Below, piece by piece: positions 17,617 through 25,423 of a stretch of 64,000 bases of DNA. This DNA is from Larkinella humicola (lineage in GTDB: Bacteria; Bacteroidota; Bacteroidia; Cytophagales; Spirosomataceae): assembly GCF_008727875.1 (NCBI RefSeq), contig NZ_VTWS01000006.1, positions 496,001 through 560,000 on the forward strand, written 5' to 3'. Under the pieces are notes generated by a model, which saw only the letters and a program-made list of their open reading frames with translations, made no database searches and was not told where the DNA came from. Made by a program: the position numbers and the translations under genes. Position 1 is the first letter of the stretch, and every line of letters starts with the position of its first letter.

Positions 17617-18744
17617 TCAATACGCGCATCCCCGGATTACATCGACGGTATGGTTATCGAGCCAATCCCAATCCAGGTCGACGCCCAGACCCGGGCCGGT
17701 GGGACAGTGTTGGCAACCGTCTTCGCGAATTTCCAGCGGATCGGTTTTCAGTCCAAACCGGAACATGGGATGGTGGCTTTCCAGAAAACGCGAGAGCTTC
17801 GTGGCACAGCCCACGTGGAGGTTCGCCACATCCAGCAGCGGGGCACCGGCCGTATGAATTTCCAGCCCGTAGCCCATCATCTCGCACATGCCCATGGCTT
17901 TCATCAGCCCGGTGACGCCACTTTTGTGGTGAACATCCGCCCGAATGAGGTCAATGGCACCTTCGGTCATGTAGTGCGGCAGTTCAAACAGGCCAACGGT
18001 TTCGGCGGCCAGAACCGGGGTGCGAATGGCTTGCGACAGTTTTTTCAGCAGCACGAGGTGCGCATCCGGAAACGGTTCTTCAAACCATTCATACCGAAGT
18101 TCGTCCAGCTCATACCCAATTTTGAGCGCGTCTTCAAACGTCAACACCGCCGACGAATCGAGCATGAGGGGAAACCCGTCACCCGCCACCTCCCGCGCTT
18201 TCCGCAGGCGGGGAATGTCCAGCGCCGAACCACCCGACAGTTGCAGTTTAATCCCACGAAAACCCTGTCCGATTTTTTGGCGGACTTCCTGTTCCACTTC
18301 GTCCACTGTCAGAATGGTTTGGGGGGGACAAGTGACATAGGTGGGTACTTTGTCCCGGTATTGACCCAGCAGTTTGGCAATCGACATCCCGGCGACTTTG
18401 CCTTTGATGTCCCACAACGCCACATCCAGATTGCCCCAAATGGCTTCTCGAAGATTGTACAAATGCCGCTGTTTCGACCGCATAGCCTGCCAGATGGCTT
18501 CGTGATTCAACGGATCTTTCCCCACCAGCTCGTGGTAGTAGACGTCATGGACGGCATAGGCCGACGCCCGCCCCTGCCCCAGCGGCCCATAATCCATGGT
18601 ATAGCCTTCAATGCCGTCGTCGGTGTGCAGGGTTGTCAGCGGAAATTCCCAGTAGGGAACATGTCCGGGCGGAATGGGCCGGGGATGAAACCAGGCTTCG
18701 GCACTCAGGCGAATCCGGTGGGTGGTAATGTCCGTGATCTTCAT
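17617..18744 (-). CDS. Mandelate racemase/enolase superfamily sugar-acid dehydratase or racemase
   Basis: 375 residues from ATG 18744 (MKITDITTHRIRLS); the longer frame to 18780 would run through the operator. It is a two-domain protein of the mandelate racemase subgroup: N-terminal capping domain, then a TIM barrel with GIKLQLS (catalytic Lys), LMLDSS, YEWFEEPF and LAAETV (three metal-binding acids), IRADVHHKSG (dyad Asp) and GLEIHTAGAP (dyad His). All catalytic positions appear present. Such enzymes abstract a proton alpha to a carboxylate, mostly dehydrating sugar acids. It lies 169 bp upstream of susC on the same strand and carries its own copy of the operator, so it probably works on the sugar acid this locus imports. 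The substrate is unknown. Confidence 0.82.
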   Translation of the reverse strand: MKITDITTHRIRLSAEAWFHPRPIPPGHVPYWEFPLTTLHTDDGIEGYTMDYGPLGQGRASAYAVHDVYYHELVGKDPLNHEAIWQAMRSKQRHLYNLREAIWGNLDVALWDIKGKVAGMSIAKLLGQYRDKVPTYVTCPPQTILTVDEVEQEVRQKIGQGFRGIKLQLSGGSALDIPRLRKAREVAGDGFPLMLDSSAVLTFEDALKIGYELDELRYEWFEEPFPDAHLVLLKKLSQAIRTPVLAAETVGLFELPHYMTEGAIDLIRADVHHKSGVTGLMKAMGMCEMMGYGLEIHTAGAPLLDVANLHVGCATKLSRFLESHHPMFRFGLKTDPLEIREDGCQHCPTGPGLGVDLDWDWLDNHTVDVIRGCAY

Positions 18745-18751
18745 CGATTTA

Positions 18752-18771
18752 ATGTACTTATGTGGTACATA
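18752..18771. promoter_or_regulatory. Palindromic operator upstream of the enolase gene
   Basis: ATGTAC (18752-18757) pairs with GTACAT (18765-18770) across seven bases; read as ATGTA-N9-TACAT it has the same 19-bp layout as the susC site. It ends only 8 bases before the start codon and lies downstream of the probable -7 box at 18820-18827, so a bound repressor would block elongation or initiation. Confidence 0.62.
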
Positions 18772-18819
18772 TATGAGCAAATAAAAAAGAAAGCCGTTTT
18801 ATTTCCTACTATTTCACAA

Positions 18820-18827
18820 CAAATTTA
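18820..18827 (-). promoter_or_regulatory. Candidate -7 promoter element for the enolase gene
   Basis: Read on the minus strand this is TAAATTTG, an exact match to the Bacteroidota -7 consensus TAnnTTTG, 76 bp upstream of the enolase start. No good -33 TTTG lies at the usual spacing, so the call is tentative. Confidence 0.45.
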
Positions 18828-18853
18828 TCGAAAAATGAAAATTAGGTAATTGG

Positions 18854-19201
18854 TCAACCCTTCATGATCCTTCGCATCAGGATCGTACTGACCAACAGCC
18901 CTCCCGCAACACCAACGGCATCGGCTGCCAGATCGAGCCACTCAAAATCGCGGTTGATGGGCATAACCAACTGATAGATTTCAATCAAAAAGCCATAAAC
19001 CACACCGATGATAAAAAGTCGCAGTGGAAACCGGTAGATGGTTCCCCAGAGCAAACCCCAGAGGCCAAAAATACTAACATGCAGGAACTTGTCATTTACG
19101 GTTACTCCCGGAGAGGGATAATCACTCGGCCAGGCACAGCCCATGAAAATGATGATGGTCCAGCCGATGGCGGCCCATTTTACCAGCACTTCGAGTCGCA
19201 T
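18854..19201 (-). CDS. VanZ-like membrane protein
   Basis: 115 residues with about four hydrophobic helices. It carries the VanZ-family signature NDKFLHVSIFGLWGLLW near the middle and the second conserved block YGFLIEIYQLVMPINRDFEWLD with its acidic/polar residues facing the membrane. The family is of uncertain function; the namesake modifies teicoplanin resistance. It follows gldF by one base, so the two are translated from one mRNA. Length is normal for the short VanZ-like family in Bacteroidota. Confidence 0.8.
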   Translation of the reverse strand: MRLEVLVKWAAIGWTIIIFMGCAWPSDYPSPGVTVNDKFLHVSIFGLWGLLWGTIYRFPLRLFIIGVVYGFLIEIYQLVMPINRDFEWLDLAADAVGVAGGLLVSTILMRRIMKG

Positions 19202-19202
19202 A

Positions 19203-19931
19203 TCAGCGGGTGAGGGCGGTCATTCGCCACTCGGTCAGAACTAGAAAAATCGTAATTACACTGAGCAAATAGATCACGTTTCGGGAGTCGATCAGACCGC
19301 GCCCCAGCGCCTGGTACTGCGCATCGAGCGCCAGCCAGGTGAGTGGATAAGAGAGCGTTCCCCAGAACGACAAACCGGCCACCGAACTGATGCCAACGTA
19401 CAGCAAAAAGCACAGAAATACGCCAATCACAAACGCAACCACCTGGTTCTCATTGATGGAGGACGCGAACAAACCCACCGCCACAAAGACGCCCCCCAGC
19501 AACAGCAGCCCGACGTAGGAACCGAAAACCGAAGCCGAATCCAGATTACCCACCGGATTACCTAGTTGGTAGACCGAATAATAGTACAGTAACGTGGGAA
19601 GCAATAACAGTACCACGACCAGCCAGTTGGCCCCAAATTTAGCCAGAACCAACTGCCAGCGGGTCAGCGGTTTCGTCAGTAGCCACTCGATGGTTCCCGC
19701 CCGAACTTCTTCGGCAATGGACCGCATGGTAATGGCCGGAATCAGAAACAGCATGACGTAGGGCGTCAGGTTGAAAAAAACGCCCAGGTCGGCATAGCCG
19801 TAGTCCAGCAGGCTGGTGTCCGGGAAAACCCACAACATCAGCCCCACCGCCGTCAGAAAGACGACCATGATGACATAGGCGACCGGCGAGCTAAAAAAAC
19901 CGTTGATTTCTTTCCGAAAAACAGGGAGCAT
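19203..19931 (-). CDS. gldF: Gliding-motility-type ABC transporter permease GldF
   Basis: 242-residue ABC-2 type permease with six hydrophobic helices. The N-terminus (MLPVFRKEINGFFSSPVAYV) and EEVRAGTIEWLLTKPLTRWQLVLAKF match GldF, which with GldG and the ATPase GldA forms an ABC transporter linked to gliding and gliding-related processes in Bacteroidota. The usual partner gldG is not next to it: VanZ follows directly, and hairpin B2 and a DUF4199 gene lie upstream. It could also be a related ABC-2 permease, but the match to GldF is good. Confidence 0.8.
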   Translation of the reverse strand: MLPVFRKEINGFFSSPVAYVIMVVFLTAVGLMLWVFPDTSLLDYGYADLGVFFNLTPYVMLFLIPAITMRSIAEEVRAGTIEWLLTKPLTRWQLVLAKFGANWLVVVLLLLPTLLYYYSVYQLGNPVGNLDSASVFGSYVGLLLLGGVFVAVGLFASSINENQVVAFVIGVFLCFLLYVGISSVAGLSFWGTLSYPLTWLALDAQYQALGRGLIDSRNVIYLLSVITIFLVLTEWRMTALTR

Positions 19932-20034
19932 GGTTTAATAAGACGAGAGGGGTTGGACAAGAGAGCAAAGACGTACGCTTTATCAGGTATATTTTGTCTC
20001 ATTTCTTAAGGATTTACGTCTGATAATTCTTTAT

Positions 20035-20151
20035 ACTTTTGCTTCTTGCCCCTAAATCTCCTAAAGGGGACTTGGACTCAGCTTAATCCGGATGCTAAAA
20101 GTCCGGCAGCGGCCGACCGTCCTTTAGGGGATTTAGGGGCAAAAAGCAAAA
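20035..20151. repeat. Dispersed hairpin family B, copy 2 (interrupted)
   Basis: The left arm starts CTTTTGCTTCTTGCCCC and runs through CTAAAGGGGAC to 20071; the right arm TCCTTTAGGGGATTTAGGGG ends in GCAAAAAGCAAAAG at 20151. The loop has the family's TTGGAC...TCCGGATGCTAAAA form. Between GTCC (20101-20104) and the rest of the right arm is an extra GC-rich stretch of about 14 bp (GGCAGCGGCCGACC) absent from the other two copies. It lies in the 254-bp gap between the DUF4199 gene and gldF. Confidence 0.85.
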
Positions 20152-20185
20152 GTTCATTTCTCTTGTCTAACGTCTTTCCTCTCTA

Positions 20186-20713
20186 TCAATTTTGAAAATC
20201 TGAAAAAGGCGGACGGTTCCGGCGGATGAAAGCGGCTGCGATCAGCGAGATGAGCGCCCCAAAAATAGCGGCAACCAGAATACCGATCAGAAACTGCAAA
20301 CCGGGGCCCTGGAGTTTTTCGGTAAATTCCATCGCCTGTTCAATCTGGTCGTCGGGCATTCCCCGGTTTTCCATCTGCTCCCGGGCATTGTCCAGAATTT
20401 GCTGACGAATGGTTGGATCGATGAACGAGGTGTAGATCAGGTTGTAGGTGACGGAGATCAAGCCGGAAATGACCGACACCAGAGTTCCTATACTTACGCC
20501 TTCACCGTAACTCATAAAACCGCCGTTCAACGTGCGGTATTCGCGCATCGCCATCACGATAATCGCAACGGAAATCACCAGACTGAGCCAGGGCAACGCC
20601 GTGTTGGCAAATTGGCCGGTGACGTTGATGGCGGTGGTATACACCATAAAAATAACCCCGGAGATTAATCCCCATTTCAGGGCCAGTCGAGCGGTAGAGG
20701 GTTTTTCTTCCAT
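20186..20713 (-). CDS. DUF4199 membrane protein
   Basis: 175 residues with four hydrophobic helices (about residues 13-30, 36-54, 70-95 and 138-165). It has the DUF4199 pattern: a LKWGLISGVIFMVYT start, YRTLNGGFMSYGEGVSIG after helix 2 (the conserved aromatic-Gly-x-Gly segment), and a polar loop rich in Glu/Gln before the last helix (the EQMENRGMPDDQ region). Function of the family is unknown. It is paralogous to the next gene upstream, 16 bp away, and the pair follows the dihydroorotase homologue in one operon. Confidence 0.82.
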   Translation of the reverse strand: MEEKPSTARLALKWGLISGVIFMVYTTAINVTGQFANTALPWLSLVISVAIIVMAMREYRTLNGGFMSYGEGVSIGTLVSVISGLISVTYNLIYTSFIDPTIRQQILDNAREQMENRGMPDDQIEQAMEFTEKLQGPGLQFLIGILVAAIFGALISLIAAAFIRRNRPPFSDFQN

Positions 20714-20729
20714 TTCAGTGCGTGTTTTA

Positions 20730-21326
20730 TCAGTTTGATTTAGGGGATTCGGAAGGATTCGGCAAGTCGGGGGTTGGATTATACAGGCTGTAGTCCTGTC
20801 TCCTGAAAAGTAACGAAATGATCAGGACGGGTAAAATCGCCAGCACGGTTTTCTTGCTGATTTCGTCACCAACGAGGGTTTCCAGGGTAATCAAATCGAC
20901 ATTTTTCAGCATTTTCGCATATTCCGCCTGCCCCAGTGTTTCCACCAGCCGCCCTTTGGTCGAAACGATCAGCTCCCGCATTTCGCCAAGGTACTGGGTA
21001 AAAATCGCGGGGTCGATGTATTTCAGGAAGAGGTAAATCAGCCAGGCGGTCAGCATCGCCCCCACCGTATTGACGACGTAACAGATGCTCAGGGCTTCCC
21101 ACAGGTGCAAAAACCCCTTCCCGATGTGCTTGCGGTAGTACCAGACTGCCGCCACCATCATGATGATCTGAAAGCCAAAATCCAGCACTTTATGATTCCC
21201 CAGCGGCATGATGCCCAGCGCGTAGAGCGCCAGGAAATACCCGAAACACAATACCCCCGCCAACAGCCCGAAAAATACCGGCAGTTTCAACAACGGATGG
21301 TTAAAAAACGAAATAAGTTGCTTCAC
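20730..21326 (-). CDS. DUF4199-like membrane protein
   Basis: 198 residues with four hydrophobic helices in the same layout as the preceding DUF4199 protein: helix pair, GKGFLHLWEALSICYVVN after helix 2, a charged loop (TKGRLVETLGQAEYAKML), a last helix and a Pro/Ser-rich tail. Sequence identity to its neighbour looks low, but helix spacing and loop position agree. Its start is 6 bp after the dihydroorotase-like gene, so it is in that operon. Function is unknown; it may form a heteromer with the neighbouring paralogue. Confidence 0.72.
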   Translation of the reverse strand: MKQLISFFNHPLLKLPVFFGLLAGVLCFGYFLALYALGIMPLGNHKVLDFGFQIIMMVAAVWYYRKHIGKGFLHLWEALSICYVVNTVGAMLTAWLIYLFLKYIDPAIFTQYLGEMRELIVSTKGRLVETLGQAEYAKMLKNVDLITLETLVGDEISKKTVLAILPVLIISLLFRRQDYSLYNPTPDLPNPSESPKSN

Positions 21327-21332
21327 TGCGTG

Positions 21333-22628
21333 TTATAAAGATTCAACAAAGCCTTTGTTAATAATCCATAACGCCTTTCCCCGTAAAGTCTTGCCAAAAA
21401 ACGGCGAGTTTTTTGACCGGGATGCCGTCCGCTCATACGTCCATTCCAGGTCCGGATCAAAAACCGTCAGCGTGGCCGGCTGGTTTTCGTCAATGGTTTG
21501 CGACGGCAATCGCAGAATCTGGCGCGGACGGTGGGTCAATGCTTCGACCAACGACGCCAGCGGCCATTCCGGGAAATGCGTGCGGACGACACCAAAAGCG
21601 GTTTCCAACCCGATGATGCCAAAATCGGCGTGGTCAAATTCGATGTTCTTGCTTTCGTCGTCCTGCGGATTGTGGTCCGACACAACGGCGTCGATGGTGC
21701 CGTCGGCCAGCCCCTGCTTCAGTCCTTCCAGATCGGCGGGCAGTCGAAACGGCGGGTTTACTTTCAGATTGGTATCGAACCCCATCAAATCCGAATCAGT
21801 AAACGCCAGTTGGTGGGCGGCCACATCGCAACTCACCGGCAAACCCTGCCGCTTGGCCTGCCGAATCAATTCAACCGAACGTGCCGTTGAAATCGTGGAG
21901 AAATGCAGGACGGTTTCGGCGGGGCGCTCGGCAGATTGCGGATACAGGTATTCCAGAAGCCGCAAATCCCGCTCGATCATCATTTCTTCGGCCATGGCGG
22001 GCATCCCCTTCAGCCCCAGCAAGGTACTGGAAAGTCCCTCGTTCATCTGTCCGAAATGCGTCAGGTTCTGCTCTTCGGGGCGGTTCATCAGCAAACCGTT
22101 GAACGGGCGCAGGTATTGCAGCGTTTTCAGCAGCAGATCGGGATGCGTCAGCGGATGTTCGCCATCCGAAAACGCCACCGCCCCGGCGTGGTGCAGGTCG
22201 ATCATGTCCGTAAAGTCCTGACCTTCCGCCCGTTTCGTAACGGCGGCAATCGGATGCACACTGACGGCGTGCCCCTGGGTGGCCTGCCGGACATACCCGA
22301 GCGTGTCTTTTGAATCGAGAACCGGTTTGGTATTAGGCAACACGGCAATGTCCGTAAAACCGCCCAGCATGGCGGCCCGGCAAACCGTGGTCAGGTCTTC
22401 TTTGTGTTCATAGCCCGGATCTTTGGCCGAAACCCGGAGGTCGACCCAACCCGGAGACAGGCACAAACCGGCCGGTTCGATGCATTGAATCGAGGAGTCG
22501 TCCTCATCGACCGGGAGGGCTTCGCCGATCTGGCGGATGAGACCATTTTCAAGGAGCACGTCACGAACCAGTCCATTGAAGGGTGACTGCGGGTCTATGA
22601 TTCGGACGGCACGAATGAGTAGTTTCAT
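21333..22628 (-). CDS. Dihydroorotase homologue without the HxH metal site
   Basis: 431-residue amidohydrolase of the dihydroorotase/PyrC family, with the usual N-terminal strand domain and TIM barrel: PNTKPVLD, LHFSTISTARSVELI, VSDHNPQDDE and GIIGLETAF. The first metal-binding strand, normally DxHVHxRDPG, reads DLRVSAKDPG, so both metal His are replaced (Arg65 and Ser67) and the following Arg is Lys. VAAHQL replaces the usual PHHL-type block. It is therefore likely catalytically dead, like the PyrC-prime proteins that support aspartate transcarbamoylase, or has changed function. It begins 9 bp after the gcvH terminator hairpin and is followed by two DUF4199 genes. Confidence 0.82.
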   Translation of the reverse strand: MKLLIRAVRIIDPQSPFNGLVRDVLLENGLIRQIGEALPVDEDDSSIQCIEPAGLCLSPGWVDLRVSAKDPGYEHKEDLTTVCRAAMLGGFTDIAVLPNTKPVLDSKDTLGYVRQATQGHAVSVHPIAAVTKRAEGQDFTDMIDLHHAGAVAFSDGEHPLTHPDLLLKTLQYLRPFNGLLMNRPEEQNLTHFGQMNEGLSSTLLGLKGMPAMAEEMMIERDLRLLEYLYPQSAERPAETVLHFSTISTARSVELIRQAKRQGLPVSCDVAAHQLAFTDSDLMGFDTNLKVNPPFRLPADLEGLKQGLADGTIDAVVSDHNPQDDESKNIEFDHADFGIIGLETAFGVVRTHFPEWPLASLVEALTHRPRQILRLPSQTIDENQPATLTVFDPDLEWTYERTASRSKNSPFFGKTLRGKALWIINKGFVESL

Positions 22629-22636
22629 GGAAATGC

Positions 22637-22661
22637 AAAAAAAAAGCCCCGGCTGGAGCTT
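22637..22661 (-). terminator. Rho-independent terminator of gcvH
   Basis: On the minus strand AAGCTCC-AGCC-GGGGCTT forms a 7-bp stem (one G-U pair) followed by nine T's. It begins 19 bp after the gcvH stop and ends 9 bp before the dihydroorotase-like start, so that gene depends on read-through or on a promoter inside gcvH. Confidence 0.75.
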
Positions 22662-22679
22662 CCTGATTCAATTGGGGAC

Positions 22680-23060
22680 TTAGGCCCCCACCAACTCTTT
22701 ATAGGCTTCGGCCGACATCAAATCGTCGGTTTCGGCACCGTCGGTCAATTTCACTTTCACAATCCAACCCCGGCCATATGGATCGTCGTTGACCAGCTCG
22801 GGTGATTTTTCAACTTCCGGATTAATTTCAAGTACTTCACCGGCAACGGGCAGAAACAGGTCCGAAACCGTCTTAACGGCTTCAATGGAACCAAATATGT
22901 CACCCTTCGCCAAACTCTGTCCGACACCCGTGATGTCCACAAAGACAATATCACCTAATTCACTCTGGGCAAAATCCGTGATACCGACGATGGCCGTATC
23001 ACCTTCGATGCGAATCCACTCGTGATCTTGCGTATACTTTAGTTCTCCGGGAAAATTCAT
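22680..23060 (-). CDS. gcvH: Glycine cleavage system H protein
   Basis: 126 residues, normal length for Gcv[14 protein letters not shown] begins the lipoyl-domain fold and [11 protein letters not shown] contains the lipoylated Lys, followed by the [10 protein letters not shown] and NDDPYGRGW blocks. It carries the aminomethyl intermediate between the P, T and L proteins of the glycine cleavage complex in the cytoplasm. A good Bacteroidota promoter (TTTG-N19-TAAATTGC) lies at 23083-23113 and a terminator follows, so it is likely a single-gene transcript with some read-through. The other gcv genes are not in the window. Confidence 0.95.
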   Translation of the reverse strand: MNFPGELKYTQDHEWIRIEGDTAIVGITDFAQSELGDIVFVDITGVGQSLAKGDIFGSIEAVKTVSDLFLPVAGEVLEINPEVEKSPELVNDDPYGRGWIVKVKLTDGAETDDLMSAEAYKELVGA

Positions 23061-23082
23061 ACGTGACGTTTCGTTTAGCGCT

Positions 23083-23113
23083 GCAATTTACACAGGTAAA
23101 ACGGTTTTACAAA
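23083..23113 (-). promoter_or_regulatory. Promoter of gcvH
   Basis: On the minus strand TTTG (23113-23110), 19 bases, then TAAATTGC (23090-23083). Exact -33 box and standard spacing, with a -7 box differing from TAnnTTTG at two positions. Transcription would start about 16 bases before the gcvH ATG. Confidence 0.65.
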
Positions 23114-23137
23114 CCTTCGCCCCGGCGTTGTTGCTGC

Positions 23138-25252
23138 TCATTTGAGCGCAAAGGCCACGTAACGATCCCCGGAGCGGGTTTTCAGTTTGCCGCCACCACA
23201 GGCAATCACCACATATTGTTTCCCCTGCACCGAATAGGTGGCGGGGGTGGCGTACCCAGCCGCCGGGAGTTGTGTTTCCCACAGCAGTTTCCCCGTCTGG
23301 CGATCGAACACCCGGAGTTTTTCGTCGAGCGTGGCGGCAATGAAAATCAGTCCGCCTGCCGTGACGACCGGCCCACCGTAATTGTCGGTTCCCGTTGGCG
23401 GAATGCCTTGTTTGGTCAGGGCCGGAAATTCACCCAACGGAATCTGCCAGCGGTGGTCGCCGGTGTTGAGGTCGATAGCCGTCAGCGTTCCCCAGGGCGG
23501 GCGGCTCACCGGGTAGCCCTTGCTGTCGTACCAGCGGTTGTAGCCCGTGTGTATATAGGGCACCCAGGTCCGGGCCTGGGAAGTAGCCACCGGATTTTGA
23601 GCGGTTTTCTTCCCGGAAATAAAATCGACAATGGCGTTTCGTTCTGCTGATGACAAATGAGAAAACGCCGGCATCATACCCCGGCCTTTTTGCAGAAGCT
23701 CCTGAATCGCAGCCGGTTTCATCCGGTCGGCAATGGCCAGCAGCGATGGATACGCCCCGCTGTGATCGCCCCGCCGGTCGGCACCGTGGCAGGCTCCGCA
23801 GTGGGTGGCATACAGCTTTTCGGCACTGCTCACCGCCATCGGTTTTGGCGCATCGGTCAACGAAGAATATACTGGAATTTCTTTGGCCGGAATGTAGATC
23901 ACGCCGTTGGGATCGACCGCAGCCCCACCCCATTGTGCCCCGCCGTCGGTTCCGGGAAAAAAGAGGGTACGCTCCCGGCCCAGCGGGTTGTAGGGCGTTC
24001 CGGTGCGGCTGGCCCGTAGTTGGCTCAACACCTCTTCGCGATTGGCAACGGTTTCGTTCACGTCTTTTTCCGTAAAAATCTGCCGGGTAAACGGTGCCGG
24101 TTTGAGCGGGATTGGTTGCGTCGGGTAGGCTTTCTCGCCCGGAATATCGGAGGCCGGAAACGGTTTTTCTTCAATTGGAAAGAGCGGTTTTCCCGTCACC
24201 CGGTCGAACACAAAAACCTGACCCTGTTTGGTAATCTGGGCAACGGCGTCGATTTTCCGGCCCTCTTGCACCACTGTCAGCAGGTTGGGCGGAGCGGGCG
24301 GGTCGCGGTCCCAGATGTCGTGATGAACAAGCTGGTAATGCCAGATTCGCCGACCGGTTCGGGCATTCAACGCCAGCAAACAGTTGGCAAACAGGTTGGC
24401 CCCTAGTCGGTTACCGCCGTAGAAATCAAAAGCCGCCGAACCGGTTGGTGCATAGACGATGCCCCGTTTCCGGTCGATGGCCATGCCCATCCAGTTGTTG
24501 GCGCCCCCGACGTTCAAATGCCCGTCTTTGGGCCAGGTGTCGTAGCCCGCTTCACCCGGTGCCGGAACCGTTCGGAACGTCCACGCCAGACGCCCCGTCC
24601 GAACGTCGTAGGCCCGGATGTCGCCTTTCAGGGCGGTTGGTCCTTCCGAGACCCGGGTGCCAACAATAATCAGGTTTTCAAAAATGATTCCGGGCGTATT
24701 GGAAATCACATAATCATCAGCACCAGTGCGAGCCAGGCCGTCGCGGAGGTTGATTTTCCCGGCTTGCCCAAAGGTGGTCACCGGTTTTCCGGAAACCGCA
24801 TCAAGCGCGTACAACAGGTGTCCGTAGGCGAAGAAAATCCGTTTGGTTGTTCCCTCCGCCCAGTAGGTGACGCCCCGGCTGGTCATTTTGAAAGTCTCAT
24901 CTGCCAGGGCGGTTTTCCAGCGTTCGCGTCCCGTAGCCGCATCCAGCGCAAACGCCTGTGAACCCGCCGACACGCCGTACAAGACGCCATCGATGATGAT
25001 TGGATTGCACTGCATCTGCGTCTGGTTGCCGACGGAATCGGCCCCACCGGAAGCGTATTCCCACACTTTCGTCAATTGGCTGACGTTTTCGGTAGTAATC
25101 TGGTTGAGTGAGGAGTAATGATTTTTTTCAGCATTCCCGTTGTATTCCTCCCAATCCGCATCAGACACCTCCTCCACCGGAAGCGGAATAAAAGAAACGA
25201 CCAGTACAACGAGTAAGCTGAGGGATAGCCAGAGAGCAAGGAGTCGGAGCAT
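23138..25252 (-). CDS. PQQ-dependent dehydrogenase with internal cytochrome c domain
   Basis: 704 residues. An N-terminal hydrophobic segment (residues 3-21) acts as signal or anchor, followed by an eight-bladed quinoprotein propeller with W-motif repeats (for example FALDAATGRERWK, IDLNTGDHRW). A c-type haem site CGACHG, with KLYATH just ahead of it, lies within the chain at about residues 475-550 and not at the end, as in the membrane-bound glucose dehydrogenase-like quinoproteins of Bacteroidota. It oxidises an alcohol or sugar in the periplasm and passes electrons through the haem. The substrate is unknown. A long hairpin-containing gap separates it from the gene upstream, so it probably has its own promoter. 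No pqq biosynthesis genes are in the window. Confidence 0.85.
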   Translation of the reverse strand: MLRLLALWLSLSLLVVLVVSFIPLPVEEVSDADWEEYNGNAEKNHYSSLNQITTENVSQLTKVWEYASGGADSVGNQTQMQCNPIIIDGVLYGVSAGSQAFALDAATGRERWKTALADETFKMTSRGVTYWAEGTTKRIFFAYGHLLYALDAVSGKPVTTFGQAGKINLRDGLARTGADDYVISNTPGIIFENLIIVGTRVSEGPTALKGDIRAYDVRTGRLAWTFRTVPAPGEAGYDTWPKDGHLNVGGANNWMGMAIDRKRGIVYAPTGSAAFDFYGGNRLGANLFANCLLALNARTGRRIWHYQLVHHDIWDRDPPAPPNLLTVVQEGRKIDAVAQITKQGQVFVFDRVTGKPLFPIEEKPFPASDIPGEKAYPTQPIPLKPAPFTRQIFTEKDVNETVANREEVLSQLRASRTGTPYNPLGRERTLFFPGTDGGAQWGGAAVDPNGVIYIPAKEIPVYSSLTDAPKPMAVSSAEKLYATHCGACHGADRRGDHSGAYPSLLAIADRMKPAAIQELLQKGRGMMPAFSHLSSAERNAIVDFISGKKTAQNPVATSQARTWVPYIHTGYNRWYDSKGYPVSRPPWGTLTAIDLNTGDHRWQIPLGEFPALTKQGIPPTGTDNYGGPVVTAGGLIFIAATLDEKLRVFDRQTGKLLWETQLPAAGYATPATYSVQGKQYVVIACGGGKLKTRSGDRYVAFALK

Positions 25253-25368
25253 CTTGAAGGGCAGCAGGTGGTTCTATCGGTTTGTGGTAAAGACGATTGG
25301 AGACCATTGCTACTCATGAAGTGCCGGGAAGTATTCAGCGGATTTCGCTGGCAATTGCTGATCAATTC

Positions 25369-25417
25369 CCCTCCATTGCCGTACAAAAACCGGGTGTTTC
25401 CATACGGCAATGGAGGG
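25369..25417. repeat. Perfect 15-bp-arm hairpin after the esterase/lectin gene
   Basis: CCCTCCATTGCCGTA (25369-25383) pairs exactly with TACGGCAATGGAGGG (25403-25417), with a further AAAC/GTTT pairing inside the loop. It begins 7 bp after the stop of the large minus-strand gene. No T-run follows on the minus strand, so if it ends transcription it is not a classical rho-independent terminator; it may protect the mRNA 3' end. Confidence 0.7.
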
Positions 25418-25423
25418 ATAGAC

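Noticed and set aside
17650-18849. 399-codon open frame on the plus strand opposite the enolase gene
   Set aside because: Shadow of the enolase gene; no coding features, and it would run through the operator.
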